64,000 nucleotides of DNA, taken from positions 35,419,420-35,483,419 of the forward strand of contig NC_087247.1 in NCBI RefSeq assembly GCF_037042905.1, in the 5' to 3' direction. Positions 35,640 to 48,883 of this stretch are shown here, one piece after another; the first letter of the stretch is position 1, and the number at the start of each line of letters is the position of its first letter. This stretch comes from Lytechinus pictus. Lineage: Eukaryota > Echinodermata > Echinoidea > Temnopleuroida > Toxopneustidae. The notes below the pieces were generated by a model. That model did no database searches and was not told where the DNA came from. It worked only from the letters and a program-made list of their open reading frames with translations. Position numbers and translations under genes: made by a program.

Positions 35640-37401
35640 CTTGAAATTTTCGGCAATCAAAATGATGCAAGCGCGAAGCACGAGCTGAACTTTTTGATAT
35701 TCCGACCTGAAAACTTGACATTTATAGCACTTTTTGCAACCATGAAGATGACAGTTTAAGCGCATTTTTTAGAACAGGATTTATCTCAATACAAATTTTT
35801 GAGATTTTTACCTAGAAAACGGGACGTTCTATTTACTTTTGAAACCATGAAAAGGACGAGTATATTCCTGAATATGTGATGCGAGCGAAGAAGCGCGAGC
35901 TGGTGCTGTTTGATAAGCCCATGTAAAACTTGACATAACACGTTCAATTACTATAGTAAACCCACTTGCTTGTCTACAAGAAAGCGGAGCTCTACAGCGA
36001 GAAATTTGTTATTTTTAATTTATTCACTTCGCATTGTAAAGCAGTTCTAAACCAACATGTACAACGCACACTTATTTATAGTCAGATAAATCAAGTCATT
36101 AGCCATAAGAAATGAGCTAACAGTGACCAGATGAGAAAATTTCAAATTTTGAAGAGTGTAAAATGTTGTTTTGGACAGTGGTGTAACAAGCGGGGGGGGG
36201 GGGGGGAGGGGCAGGGGGCAAGCTGCCTCCATGGCGGATTTCATCGGATTTCACGGGAAAAAGAGAAAAGGGAGAAAGAAAGGGAAAGTAAAGTAGTGGA
36301 AGGAAAAAGAGGAAAGGGAAAAGAAAAAACTAAGAAAAACATATAAAGGGAAAACGGAATAAAAACGAGAAAAGGAAGGAAAGAAGCAGGGACAGCGGAA
36401 GGGGGGTGCTGTTGGGGCTTTAGCGCCCCGCAATTTAAAAAAAAAATCTGGCACAGAAACCGTAAAACATTTTATTATGATTTTTGCATGGTCAGCCCCC
36501 CCCCCTCACTTTCAAAACCGTTCCGCAGCCCCCGAGAAGAACATGTGAGAAAGAAAAAAAAATCACCTCGAAATATACATTAGCATGAATAGTATATATA
36601 AGATGACAAAAAATGCAAACAAAAGCGGGAAATAAATGTAGAATGGAATGAGCCAAAAGCTAAATTAGAATTTAATTTCTAAAGCCCATTTTTCTTTCTG
36701 GCGGCTTTTTAATTTTTTTCCACATTTGTTATGGTGTACCCCCTAAAATTATTTGTATTACGCAATAGCGTTGAATTAATGTGGTGTGTGAAAGCTATTT
36801 GATTAAAAATAGCGGTAATCTGTAGGGATTAAAATTGCTATAACATCAAGAGGATCCAGGGGCTCCGCCCCCGGACCTCACCCGCATAGCACTGTTGTAT
36901 GGAAGGACTTGGACCATGGCCCCCACAATTCTACAACCAAACAAAAAAGAAAAAAGGGAGGAAAGAAAGAAAAGCAAAGGAAAAGTAAAATAATTTTTTT
37001 AAATATCACGTCAAAATCTATCTCAAAGTTAGATTCTCATGAAAAGGTGATTTTTTTTTCGTCGCTTCGCTGGCTTGGGACTTATATTAAGCAACTTTTT
37101 TTCCACACGCGTCATGCTGCGCCCCCTTTCTTTTTCAGGGTAAAGCATAGAGCTTTACCCTAATACTCGTGCACAATAAAAAAAAATCGTGTTTACAGTA
37201 GCGTACAGACAAAAAAAAAGGAATATTTTCTTTTGAATATATCACAAAATTTGATTTTTGAAATAAAAATGTAGAAATTTTTGCTCGCTTGCAATTTAAA
37301 AGAAAATAATACAGCCCGAGTAGGATGATTATATTGCAACAGTTGTCAAAACTTCGGGGCGGGGGGGGGGGTGAAATGCCACCCCCTTAGCACCACCACT
37401 G
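35640..37401. mobile_element. Mosaic of degraded hAT-like and GC-ended MITE fragments
   Basis: The stretch carries poly-G runs, GCGCGAAGC/GCGCGAGC motifs, CAGTGGTGTAAC at 36176, CAGTAGCGTACAG at 37197, a CACTG-type right end at 37401, and a GC-ended MITE fragment (about 36480-36535). Target duplications could not be matched, so borders are not firm. Confidence 0.4.
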
Positions 37402-40041
37402 CACCTACTGGCTATCCATCCCTACCTTAATAAGATTCACGAATATAATATGGTTAGATAAGGAATAGAGTGACGAACGCGCCAGGGTATTTTAATGTGG
37501 GGTCGGCAAGAACGGCCCAAGGCGACGTCATTTATTGTTCCTCTAATGAATATAAGGACTCACGATAAAGTGTCACACCACCCGGACCTCAGTTTTTGAT
37601 ACTCTTTTTTGTATCACTACTTGAAAAATCATTTGTAGCTCATCTGTATTGTCAACATCGTTATAATTATCAAGAGCACCTTTCTTGGCAGCCCTATCAA
37701 CAAAGTGAAGACACATCCATTGTAAAGAAATTTATCGTTCAACATAAGAGCGCGAATTTTAAATTAAATGTTATTTACAGTAGCAAAGTTTGACCTTGTT
37801 ATCTGAAGTGCCGACAAGGATTCGCTGAAATAACAATTCCAGTAACAAAACGTGAAAATATCTAGCTAATCAAACCACTGAATAAGTGATGGCGCTGTTC
37901 GGTGAGTAGCAGTAGTAGCAGTAGAGCACATACCGTCACACCAGCCTGTGAATCTCTCCCCGTGGATACGTACGTGTGTTAGATAACAGTAAACACAAAT
38001 TCAAATGAAATGAAATGACGATTACATCAGGGAGTCCCATGTTTACTTCCTGTAGGACAGGAAGTTTAGTTAATATGTATTTGATAAATGGCCCTTCCTA
38101 GATCCTCGTCCCATGACAAACAATTTATGAAGCTATATAGTATGGATCATTTCTTAATTCCAGGTTAGGTAGAGAAACTAGAGTAAAGTTAGAAATATAA
38201 ACAAATGACACTAAATTCTGTGATATCTGATTTATAAATCATTCTGCATTTATTTCAGAATACGTGAGTATTTTTTCTTGGTTTACATGGTTGACATTGT
38301 GTGCCTTATATTATTTATATGTTCTGTAGTACTGACATGAGAGACCCTGCTTTTTTAACAATAAATAAGCAACAACTTTTGATGTAACTGTATAATTTCA
38401 CAAATGCGAAACAAATAAACCAGCAAATTTCAGATCAAGATTGAATCTTATGAAAAATGACTTACATGTAAGTAAACTGATAAGTTATGCTGCGAAATAA
38501 ACATTCTCTCTTAACCTTAGCTATGTAGGATATACAATTTACAGTACTGTTTGTTACATTGAAAAAAAAACATCGAAAGGCACTTCACTCTGTTTACTGA
38601 TAAATTAGATACTAAAATGTATTAGCAAAGCAGTAGAATATACAGGGCTTTAATAGAAGTCTATAATAAAGAAAAGCCTATAGTTGCTGCATTACACAAG
38701 TGGACACAATCATTCTAATAGGGTTCCATTCAAATAATTATTTAGTGTATTTGAAACATCTGAGTAGATCCCTTTCATTTTTGTTAGACTTCATCAAATT
38801 CAAAACAGAATAAGGTAATTAGATATATAGTATAACATTTTTAAGAACTTGAATGAAAAGTTGCATTTCAGACTGACAGGATAAACTTTGCGCGACAATC
38901 ATTACAAAAAATTAAAAACATGTATGTATACTCAACAAATTGTAATATAGTGCAATTTTGCGCAAAAGATGTATTTGATTCATCACAATCTTCTATTTAT
39001 AATTTCATTATAAATAGAAGAATCCGCCACCACAAAGATTAGTAATACAACTTAAGAACATCATAAATAGTATAATAATTATGTTTTCCTTAAAATCACA
39101 TACAACTGATAGTAAAATATTTTCAGAGATTTAATAGTGAAATAATTTCCATGTATGATGACAGCAATCATTCATTAGACACGAACTGCAGTGCTCCCAA
39201 TAATCAATTGATTTCACATTACATGTTAAGAGGTTGTCTATCGTCACTTTTTATGGGGAATTGACAACTTTGAGGTCCAGTGTACGTTCTCCATCAACTT
39301 GAGTGGAATGGAGTTGTAATTGGGCTTCTTTTCTTCCTCTTAGTAGCAGAGTAAATATTATCTATCCACTCCCTGCCCTGATCTTTACCGGATCAAACGA
39401 AAGAAGGTTTGTCCTCAATTTCAATGGTTTATTGGATCAAGGATCTACTACAGATGGAAATATTTTGCCTAAAACTAGGAATAATGGCACTGAGTATATT
39501 TTATTAAGTACGCCATCTTGTACAAATTATTATTCCTTTTATAGATTATGCCGCAGAATAGGAATAAAAAAAAAACACTTAGGTAACATAGTTGAAGTGA
39601 AGGAGGAAAAAAGAAAAAATGTTACAAAAGGAAGAGAAATATAGAGCATAGAAGGTAGATAAATTGATAATTTAAGAGAGAGATGGAGAGAAAAAATGGG
39701 GTGAATAATACTGAGGTAGAAAATATCAAATATATCTATCTAATTCTACATGGTATAAATATTATAAAGCGGAAAAGAATATAACAGTGCCTGAGAAAAT
39801 GAAGGATAGACACATACGTCTCAACAAATTGCATCATCATTGTTGACAAGAATGAAGTAAAGAAGTGGAAGATGTACATGAAATAAATATCAAATTTTTT
39901 CATACTGAAAGACATAAGTATATGCTTCTAAACTGATAATATAAAGAGTAAAATGAAGATGACAAAATATGAGGCACTGACCTGTTCATCCAGTGGCTAC
40001 TTAACAGTAATATCATTAAGACTTGCAGAATTAAAACAACT

Positions 40042-40052
40042 TTTATTTTATT
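40042..40052 (-). terminator. Candidate polyadenylation signals of the EGF gene
   Basis: Two overlapping AATAAA hexamers occur on the minus strand about 210 bases past the stop codon, giving a 3' untranslated region of ordinary size. In AT-rich DNA such hexamers are common, so position relative to the stop codon is the main support. Confidence 0.4.
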
Positions 40053-40258
40053 ATATTTCATATATTTCAACTGGTCTTACATTGAAATAAATTTAATTTA
40101 CAATTTAAAATTTAAAAAGCAAATTGATCTATATCCTATATTCCAAATGTGCATTTGCAAGTTTTTGTTTTGTCAGAAGAGTCCTTTTAAATTAACGATT
40201 GATCCCAAATGGGGTTATGGGGGTAATGTGTTATGGGGGCTATATTTGTGTTGATGTA

Positions 40259-40350
40259 TCACTGGTATAAACCCATCAGCAGTGAGATGATACAAAACAG
40301 GAAAACCAAACTTGATGATTTTATATTGGTCGCATGTCCACCTGCTGGAA
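40259..40350 (-). CDS. Terminal exon encoding a GPI-anchor signal
   Basis: The exon follows a long pyrimidine tract (C/T-rich, 40351-40382) and a TATAG acceptor. With the base carried from the last EGF exon it encodes [14 protein letters not shown], then the hydrophobic [17 protein letters not shown] and a TGA. Small residues, a spacer, then about 15 hydrophobic residues with no basic tail is the layout of GPI-attachment signals. The A-G-G segment is a plausible anchor site. A very short tail-less transmembrane anchor is the alternative. Confidence 0.72.
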
Positions 40351-43300
40351 CTATACAAAAGAAAGAAAGGAAAAAAAGGGTGAACTTACTAAAATTAAGA
40401 AAGGTGAAGATAGGATTAAATATAGTCCAAGGACTGTGGATGTTAATTGTCATCTATCTTTGGCCTACAGTGAACGTAAGACAGCAAGCTTTGGAAATTA
40501 GCTTGAGAGAGTCCACTTGAGTGAACGAAAGCTTGCCCCCTAAAACTACAGGTTGAAATAGTCAATAACATTTTTATTTGATAGTCTCCAAACGATGCCA
40601 GTTTTCTGCATCATTCGCTGAGTTGTAAAGACAAAAAGCACTTTATGTAGACTTGTGGAATAAAGTTGTAAAGACCAAATACTTGATTTAGATAATACAA
40701 ATGAATAACAACTATGAATGTGCATAGTGCCTTAATATGGATGCAACCATCACACAGTATTTATGACTTTTGAATATACATTTTTATAATGAAATTAAAT
40801 TTCAACATATATTCATGTATACTGAAATGAATTTTGATTTTCATATTTGTGTATTATATACCTCATTAAGTAAAGTAAATGGAATTCAATTTTTGTTTCC
40901 AACCACTGCATGTAATCCATTCATTTGCAATGTGTCAATATGGTGAGTCACAAATGTCCTTTTTTAAGCGCTGTGTTGCTTTTTTATTAAATCAATTTAA
41001 AAAGAGGGAGAGTTGAAGGACATATCTGTCCAGGGAACAAGGATATGGATAGCAACATGAGAGCATACAATACAATCAATGTTGATAAATGGGGAAGTTA
41101 TGGAAAAAAATTACTCTGATTTAAGAGTACTACCTCAATATTTTGATCACTTACCGAATTCACAAACATCCCCAGTGTATCCGAAAGGACAGGTGCATGT
41201 TGGTGTAAGTTGATTGGAAGAGATTGAACATCTTCCGCCATTTTTACATGGGTTCGGTGAGCAACTGGTAGAAGTCGGTACTAATCAGGAAAAAGAAACA
41301 TATAAAATCTGATAGGAATGTTGTGGATGTGAATGTTGGAGCGTTGTGGCCCAGTGGATTAGTCTTCTGACTTTGAAACGGAAGGTTGTGGGTTCGAATC
41401 CCAGCCATGGCGTAATTTCCTTCAGCAAGAAATGTATCCACACTGTGCTGCACTCAACCCAGGTGAGGTGAATGGGTACCCGGCAGGATGAATTCCTTGA
41501 ATGCACTGAGCGTTGAAATGCAGCTCAAGCTAAAGCCGGGGTAATAATAATAATAAACAATGCGCCTCGGAATATATTTTTTCTAGATAGATGGCGCTAT
41601 ATAAATGCCTATTATTATTATCATTAATAATGTCATGCATTGAATGACTATAATCACCATCAACCTGATGAGTGTGTGCCTCGTTTTTAATGATGGACAT
41701 TGGCCACTGACAAGATCTTCACACATCGGAACAAGTAGTTGAAACAGAATGTTATATATATATATTTTAAAATATAGGCTCAATGTTTTCATTTTAAACA
41801 AACTATTTATGATATTGCTTTCATTAACCATAATATTGTTGATGTTTGTATTTGCATTATACTGAGCAATAACTACTTTTAACCCGAACAAGGCTGGACT
41901 ATTTTATTCTTCGTCATTCAAAAAACAAAGTTTGAAGTCTATCCGTCAACGCGAGGACGAAAGAGGGATGGATGGACGACCCGAAAACAAATTCATCTGG
42001 CAACCAAAGGGGGGGGGGGGCCGGAATAAAATTGTCAGATATCTATCAATTACAATTGGATTTATCATATGAAAATATGGAGCAGTGTGTTTTAAGCGGC
42101 ATGGGATGATGAGTTTTGAAATAGGGACTGAGATTTGTTGGGGAGTGAGAAGACCTTCTTCCATTGGTTGCTGCATGAAATAAAAGATTCCAGAAAGGGG
42201 GAGGGGTATGGATTTTATTTTTTCTACTGCACTTTCACAATAAATCGGTACACTCTGGACTGTTCTTTTGTTAGTCAGCAATAATAATGTTTACAAGCCC
42301 AAACGTTTTCTGTTCTATTCACGATTCAATCAGTGCAATTCTCATGTCTGTTTTTGATCACAATCAGAGAGACATTTTACAAAAAAATTGTAATTTATCC
42401 AATCAATTTTAACAATGGAAAATCCGTGGAAATATAATTTAGAAAATATTCTGATTATCATTATTGTTGTGTGGGGTCCCCTGTGCCTGGGAGGCGAAGA
42501 GCAAACTGAATCAATATGACCCGCATGTCTCTCTTCCAATTAGATAACTGATTGGGGGAGTGCAGGTGGACCACGTCTACACCGGGGTTTCCCCTACTCT
42601 TACACGAATAGATAACACATGTATGCGTCACTGTTGTAACAATTCACAATCTTCTTTTACTTTTAGTATACAAATAAATTGTGCCTTCTTGCTGGAGAGT
42701 TATGGCATCTATGGCTTTCCATAGTTGGGTTTGATCAGATCAATGACATTTCTTTGCAAAGACCAACTCCTAATTGGTTCTCACTTACCGTCACAATTTG
42801 TTCCTGTGAAGCCATTGAAACAGTTACATCTGTATCCATTTATTGTCGCTGAGCATAAACCACTTCGGCAAGGGTTTGGAATGCATTGACGTGTATCTGT
42901 AAATGAAAGTCAAGATGGCTATCATTTCTTAATTCACTCCACAATAAAATGCAAACAAAACTGACTCAATTAAAAAAGAAAGCGCAAATTCTTTTACAAA
43001 GAATAGTTACAGAATAGATAAAACAGTGGATATGCAATAAGTGGACAATGAAACAGAGCGTATAAAGACAATATTATAACAAAATAGATGTAACAGTGAC
43101 AGGACATATGTTTCATTTACAACTGAATTTACGAATCATTTGAAGACTGCTGAATTCGTATTAACCACAGTCCCATAACAACCAATAGGTTAAACACGGG
43201 ACTAAGAATGCAGATCATGTGTTTTTTCTGTAACCAAATGACTTCGACAAATATATTGACATTTCACATATTTTCATTTCAGTTCTTAAAAAATTACAAG

Positions 43301-46300
43301 TGTTGATAGTTTCTTTACTTTTAAATGGGTTAGTCTCATTCTTTTGCCTCTCGTACTCTCATTGTCAACCAAGGAAAGTTATCAGATCTAATAACTTGTC
43401 AGGTGACAAATTTTGATGAAACACTCTCCAAGTAATCATCTCACCTACTTAGACCAAGTTTGGTGTCTGGTGTATCTTCATTTTACACTTATCTTGTCAG
43501 TCTATTTACACAGCAAAACTTTTAACTGGTGTAAAATATGAAGCCACCAGTCATTTTACTCTGGTGTTAAATTAACAGCGTTAGTCTAACATCTATTTGT
43601 TTTATTACACCTTTGGTTCTTACTTTTTACATTCTTTGGTGTTCAAAGGTTACCAATATTCAAGCTCTAGGGTGCAATTCTAACACCTCAGGGTGGTTTC
43701 CTCTCAGTGCGCCAAATCCACAATTTATTGCCCGTAATGGAATCTGAAATAGCAATAATTCGAAAATTCTTTCTGCCCAATAATGATCAATCATGATCGT
43801 GGGCCCGGCAGCTACAGTGCAGCGCCAGATCGACGTAGCTCTATCACTTGAATCTTTGGTGTCTGTTTTACAGGTTTTAACACCCCAGTTCTTCAGTGAA
43901 TACAGTGCGGGAGACTCGATCGTGATCACTTTTTTTATAAGACAGCGTCAACAGCCGCGATTTCAATTAGTAGCACAATCAATCGAAAGATTAAGATTTA
44001 AAATGAAAATCTAACTTTTTGATAGATTTTGACATATTTCGAAAATGAAATCTTTACTTTCACTGTCTTTCCTTTTTTCTTTTTTTTCTTAATTTTTCTT
44101 GGTTTTTGAAAATTTTTGGGGTCCATGGCCCCCATTCAATTGCTACTGTCCTCCCTGTTGTAGCTTAGTTTACATTCTTTGAACCAATACTTACCATTTT
44201 CGCATCGATCTCCCGTAAAACCAGAGACACAAGTACAAATGAATTCACCAGTGATTGTGCTTTGAAAGCACGACCCGCCATTCAAACACACAAAACCACT
44301 GCACTGGGACGATGAAACTGGAAAGAATAAGTTAATTATGATAATTTTATGAAAAAAAAAGATTTTATGGAGCAACATGCTTCTTACCTATGTTTCAGAA
44401 AATCTTGTTGGAAAGCGTTTCGCAAAGAAACTCAATGGATAGTAGGGTGTTTTGTCAGATATAAAGCTCATTTTCGACTATTTGATAGAGGAACATTAAT
44501 TTCATCATACTTTTCAATAGCAAAATCTGGTTCTTGGACAACTCCCCAAATATGGCCACTTCCTAGATGACTGTCTTACAATGTTTTTTTTTTTTCATTT
44601 CGGTTGAGGTTTCCTACGGGAAGCTATCCACAAAGGGGGAACAGCGCTCCAAGGAATTTTCAAATCCTACATTGTATCTCAGATTTTCAAAAAATTTGAC
44701 AAATTTTGTGTATCAAATTGTATTCTTATATAATTCCGAACACCACGGATATTTTGCCACCTAGGAAAAAAGATTCAGCGTACAGTCACGTTTTGAATCA
44801 CTTGTATATAATTCATTTTTATTTGCCATTTGCTATAAAAAAAAATCATAAACAATACATCAAAATAATCTTAATAAAGACGGAAAAAACATGTAAACAT
44901 TTAAATCGAAACATTATCAGTTTCTCAACGATATGTGGGGGAAAAGAATGTTGCCAATTCTAGGAGTGAAATCGGATGAAAAGTTGTTAATTTTGATGCT
45001 TACCCGTTGTTTGGCAGAATTGTCCTGTATATCCCTCGTTGCATACGCATCTAACAGCATTGCCAGAATCATCACACGTTCCTCTGCCGAAACATGTATT
45101 CACAGCACAAATCTGTGTATTACCATCTGTATTATAGAAAAAGTTGAGTCATTCAGTGAACTATGCTCACGAATGTCACTCGTTTTTATCTGAAAAATGG
45201 GATATCTTCCAGAACAGTATTCACACTCAAAATTATTTTTTAATAATGTTAATAATCATTGTTTGTTTGTTTTATTTACGAAGTCATAAAAACAATATAA
45301 CATACACAATAACTCACAAAACAACAATAATAATACTATGATATTGTTGGATAGCCCAATTCAGAGCTATTGAGCATAACAGCTCTGTTTTTCGATGGAG
45401 TGTCATACCATTTATTTAGGTTTGACAGATCACAATGATCTCACAAAAATATAGAACATACAAGCAAAGGGAACCATAAATATCGTTACTATTATGAAAC
45501 AAAATGATGCGTGATGTGTAGTAAAATACTGAAGAAATGAATTCATAATGAATTCATTTTTATTTCTGTAATCAATATTCTCTATTTTCTCTCAAGCTCA
45601 TTGTTATTCTACTTGATCGGTTCTAGTTTCCTTCTATCATGCTATATTTTTTATTAAAAAAATATTTTTGTATGCAACTGAATTGATTTATTAATATTAG
45701 CTCAACGATGTCATGTTATGTCTTTATGTTACTTTAAAACAAAACATAAAAGGTTCATAAATATAAACCTAAATCTGCCCGTCTTCAAATCTTACATAAC
45801 ACCTTTAGTCCTATGCAAGAACACTGGATAACTAAAGTTAACTTGATGACTCCTTACGAACCTCCTATTTCACACAATGTTCCTCTGAATCCAACAGCAC
45901 ACGAGCAAATGAACCCGTTATTGCCTCTTAAGAAACAGCTGCCTCCGTTTAAGCACTCTACTCTATCGCAAACTGACACTGAAATATATAAACAGTCAAG
46001 TTCAAATTTGATTAGACATAAGGAACTTAATTAAACATCATGCAGTTATCATTTTGTATAAACTGTATTGATGACAGGTCAACGCTTATGAACTAAAAAT
46101 AACACATACCTATTATAGCCCAGGCTAAACCTTCATGCACAATTACTTTGATATTTCAAAAATCACTTTCTTGTAAAAATCTGTATATTTAGCCAATTAA
46201 CCATGCCAATTGCTTTCTTTTTTTGTCTACGATACCTGTCAATAAACATAGTCACAATACGAATGACTAAGAACGCTTAAAGACTATTTCCGGGTCATAA

Positions 46301-48808
46301 AAATTCAGGATTGATTTTTCATAAATCCCCATAAATCATATTTAATTTGCTCCTTACGAATCAAATTCTTAAAAAGTAGGAACAAACGCATCGTTTGTGT
46401 GAACATTTGCGACTGTGTATTTCCCTCTTTACCCCGCTTACTTTCCCTTGTATCTGCTATCTACAATTTAATTAAGAGTAATCATAGGTATACGTCTCCT
46501 TCACTTAGGGATGACACTTAGAATTGAAGAAAAAACCCATTTAGAATGACCCCTTTCTACAATGGAAAAGATGTTTTCTATGGCCAAAGATAAGTTGAAA
46601 AGGTCTGAAATGAGACTTTGGTCTGAAAATTGGAATCCCTGTTATAGGATTATTATTCTGAATTCGTTTTCTTCTTTTTCAAACGACAATTTCAAAGTTG
46701 GAGAAGGTGAAGCTTGACAGGGAAGAACCTATGATGAGAACCCTGCAAACAACTGAATCATGTATCAAATTTTGGAAACAAATGACAATTAGGTTGAAAA
46801 GTAAACCAGTTACTAATCATGATTTGGCGGTGACCAAAATTTTATCCAGAATTGCTACAGACTTTGTGTGAGAGGGTAAGGGAGGAAAAATTTTAGGGTT
46901 GGCACAGGATTTTTAATTTGGAGTAATTTGAGGACAAGAACCACTGTTAATGATGGGTAAATGAGCAATTCTCGTCGGAGAAAATATAATGGAACCATAT
47001 AGGTAGCTGGGTATACTCACCTGCAGTCTCACACCGTGGTCCAGTAAATCCAGCAAAACACAGACATCTTAAAAAGTTACCATCAGCATCTGGAATACAG
47101 GCACCATTACCGCTACATTCATTGTTGCAACTCACCACAGACACTTCATGGAGAAAAAATGTATTAATTTAAGTCAAACATAGATAATTCAAGTGTCCTT
47201 AATAGTTATACATTTGATAAGAGCCATAATCCACCATTAAGATAGTTAAAAAAAATACTGAAAACTAGAAAAGTAACTCTGGTGGAGAAATCTAGAAAAA
47301 AAAATAACCAAACACTTTCTTAGTTGATCATCACCCATCTAAATCCAGATAAAATGACATTCAACTGATTGCATGCATTTTTAGTAGTGAGTCAGGGGCG
47401 CCGTCGGGGTATTTTGAAGGGGGAGGGGCGTTCGGAGACGACCCTTTTTTCAGTATTTGATTGAATTATAGGGGTAATATACCTTTCTTTTTATATTCTC
47501 TTTTTTGTTCTTTTCCTTTTATTCCCATTTTATTGTTATTTTCACTATTTGAAAAATAATAGGGCCCATACCCTGAATCTATGCAGCGCCGCCCTTTTGT
47601 GGGTATAACCTAGATTTAAAAGAATTTATGCCGATTTAATCACTGTATTTTTAGTAGCAAGAATGTGAACTTTTGTGTACTGTGAGAAGGGAAAAGCACA
47701 ATCATTATATTAATGTGGTAGCCCATTTCAAATTATTTGTATTACATTTATTTTAAAATCGTAAAAATGGTAACGATCCGTCATACTATATCAAGATCTG
47801 CAAAAATTCTTATAACTCTACCATACATCTCTATACGGTATAAAAGGCAATTAGAAAGTTTCTTGCTTGTAACCTAAATGGGGAGTTACATTATGGGTTG
47901 ATATCAAGATCGGTTTGGCCGTTTTGTGTAGGGTCAAAATTTTACATCAGCGAAACAGAAAAATTAAAGTGAGGTTCGTCCTGAGATAAATCTCTCTCGG
48001 TTTTGAATAAAAAATGATATGTTTTTTTGATCAGTTTGGAATTTCAGATAGAGTGCTGAAGCTAAGGGAAGCACTTTGAATTGGTTTTCCAATACCAACG
48101 CAAGTTCCGACTAAGGACTTGAAATCACCCATGATATTGATAAACTTTAGGACAACAATTATCATACCTGGCGTTTCGCAAATTCCACCCGTGAAATCAC
48201 TCTGACATTGACATGTGAAGGTATTTCCATTCGGTCGGCATATTCCATCATTGAGGCAAGGATTCATAGCACACTCATCAGCTGAATCATGGTCCCAATT
48301 AATAAGTAGATACAGAGAAAGAGAGAGAGAAAATATAACAGTATTATTTCGTGGAGATACTATCTAGGTGAAGTCTGGGCAAGTCTCAAACAATAATTCT
48401 CCTTTTAGAAGAGGGGGAAGGGGAATCAGGCATAACGTACATTTTGTTTCACTTGAATAGTAAATGCATCTTGGAGAGTTAGACATTTCTTACAGACAAT
48501 GCATAATTTGGGCATATTTGCTCAACATCTAAGCCTGACAGCAGAAAGTGGATATAGAGAAAAGGGATGGTGATGACATTTGTTAAAGAAAAGGGGCTTC
48601 TGAATAAAAATATAAATAAAAAGATAAGGGGCATTCAACAAATCAGTTCAACTTACAATCTTGACAGAGGGGTCCTGAGAACAGCATTGGACAGTCACAT
48701 ATAATCTCCGTCCCCGCATCATTTACACTGCATTGTCCATTGTTGAAACACGGACGACTCTGGCATAGTTTGGCTGAAAAAGGAATAGTGTAATATATAG
48801 TATATATA

Positions 48809-48883
<75 letters not shown>

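Larger units (their letters stand above)
33801..40041. other. Region between the EGF and CUB-like genes
   Basis: It contains degraded transposons (34010-37401), a 14-bp perfect hairpin (38990-39020) and otherwise AT-rich unique DNA. No exon is supported. Confidence 0.5.

Noticed and set aside
37932..37975. EGF-like end F-T-G-W-C-D-G before a GTATGT donor on the minus strand
   Set aside because: The other five cysteines are missing, no acceptor lies in frame, and spacing to the last cysteine is one residue short. The EGF gene already terminates at 40259.
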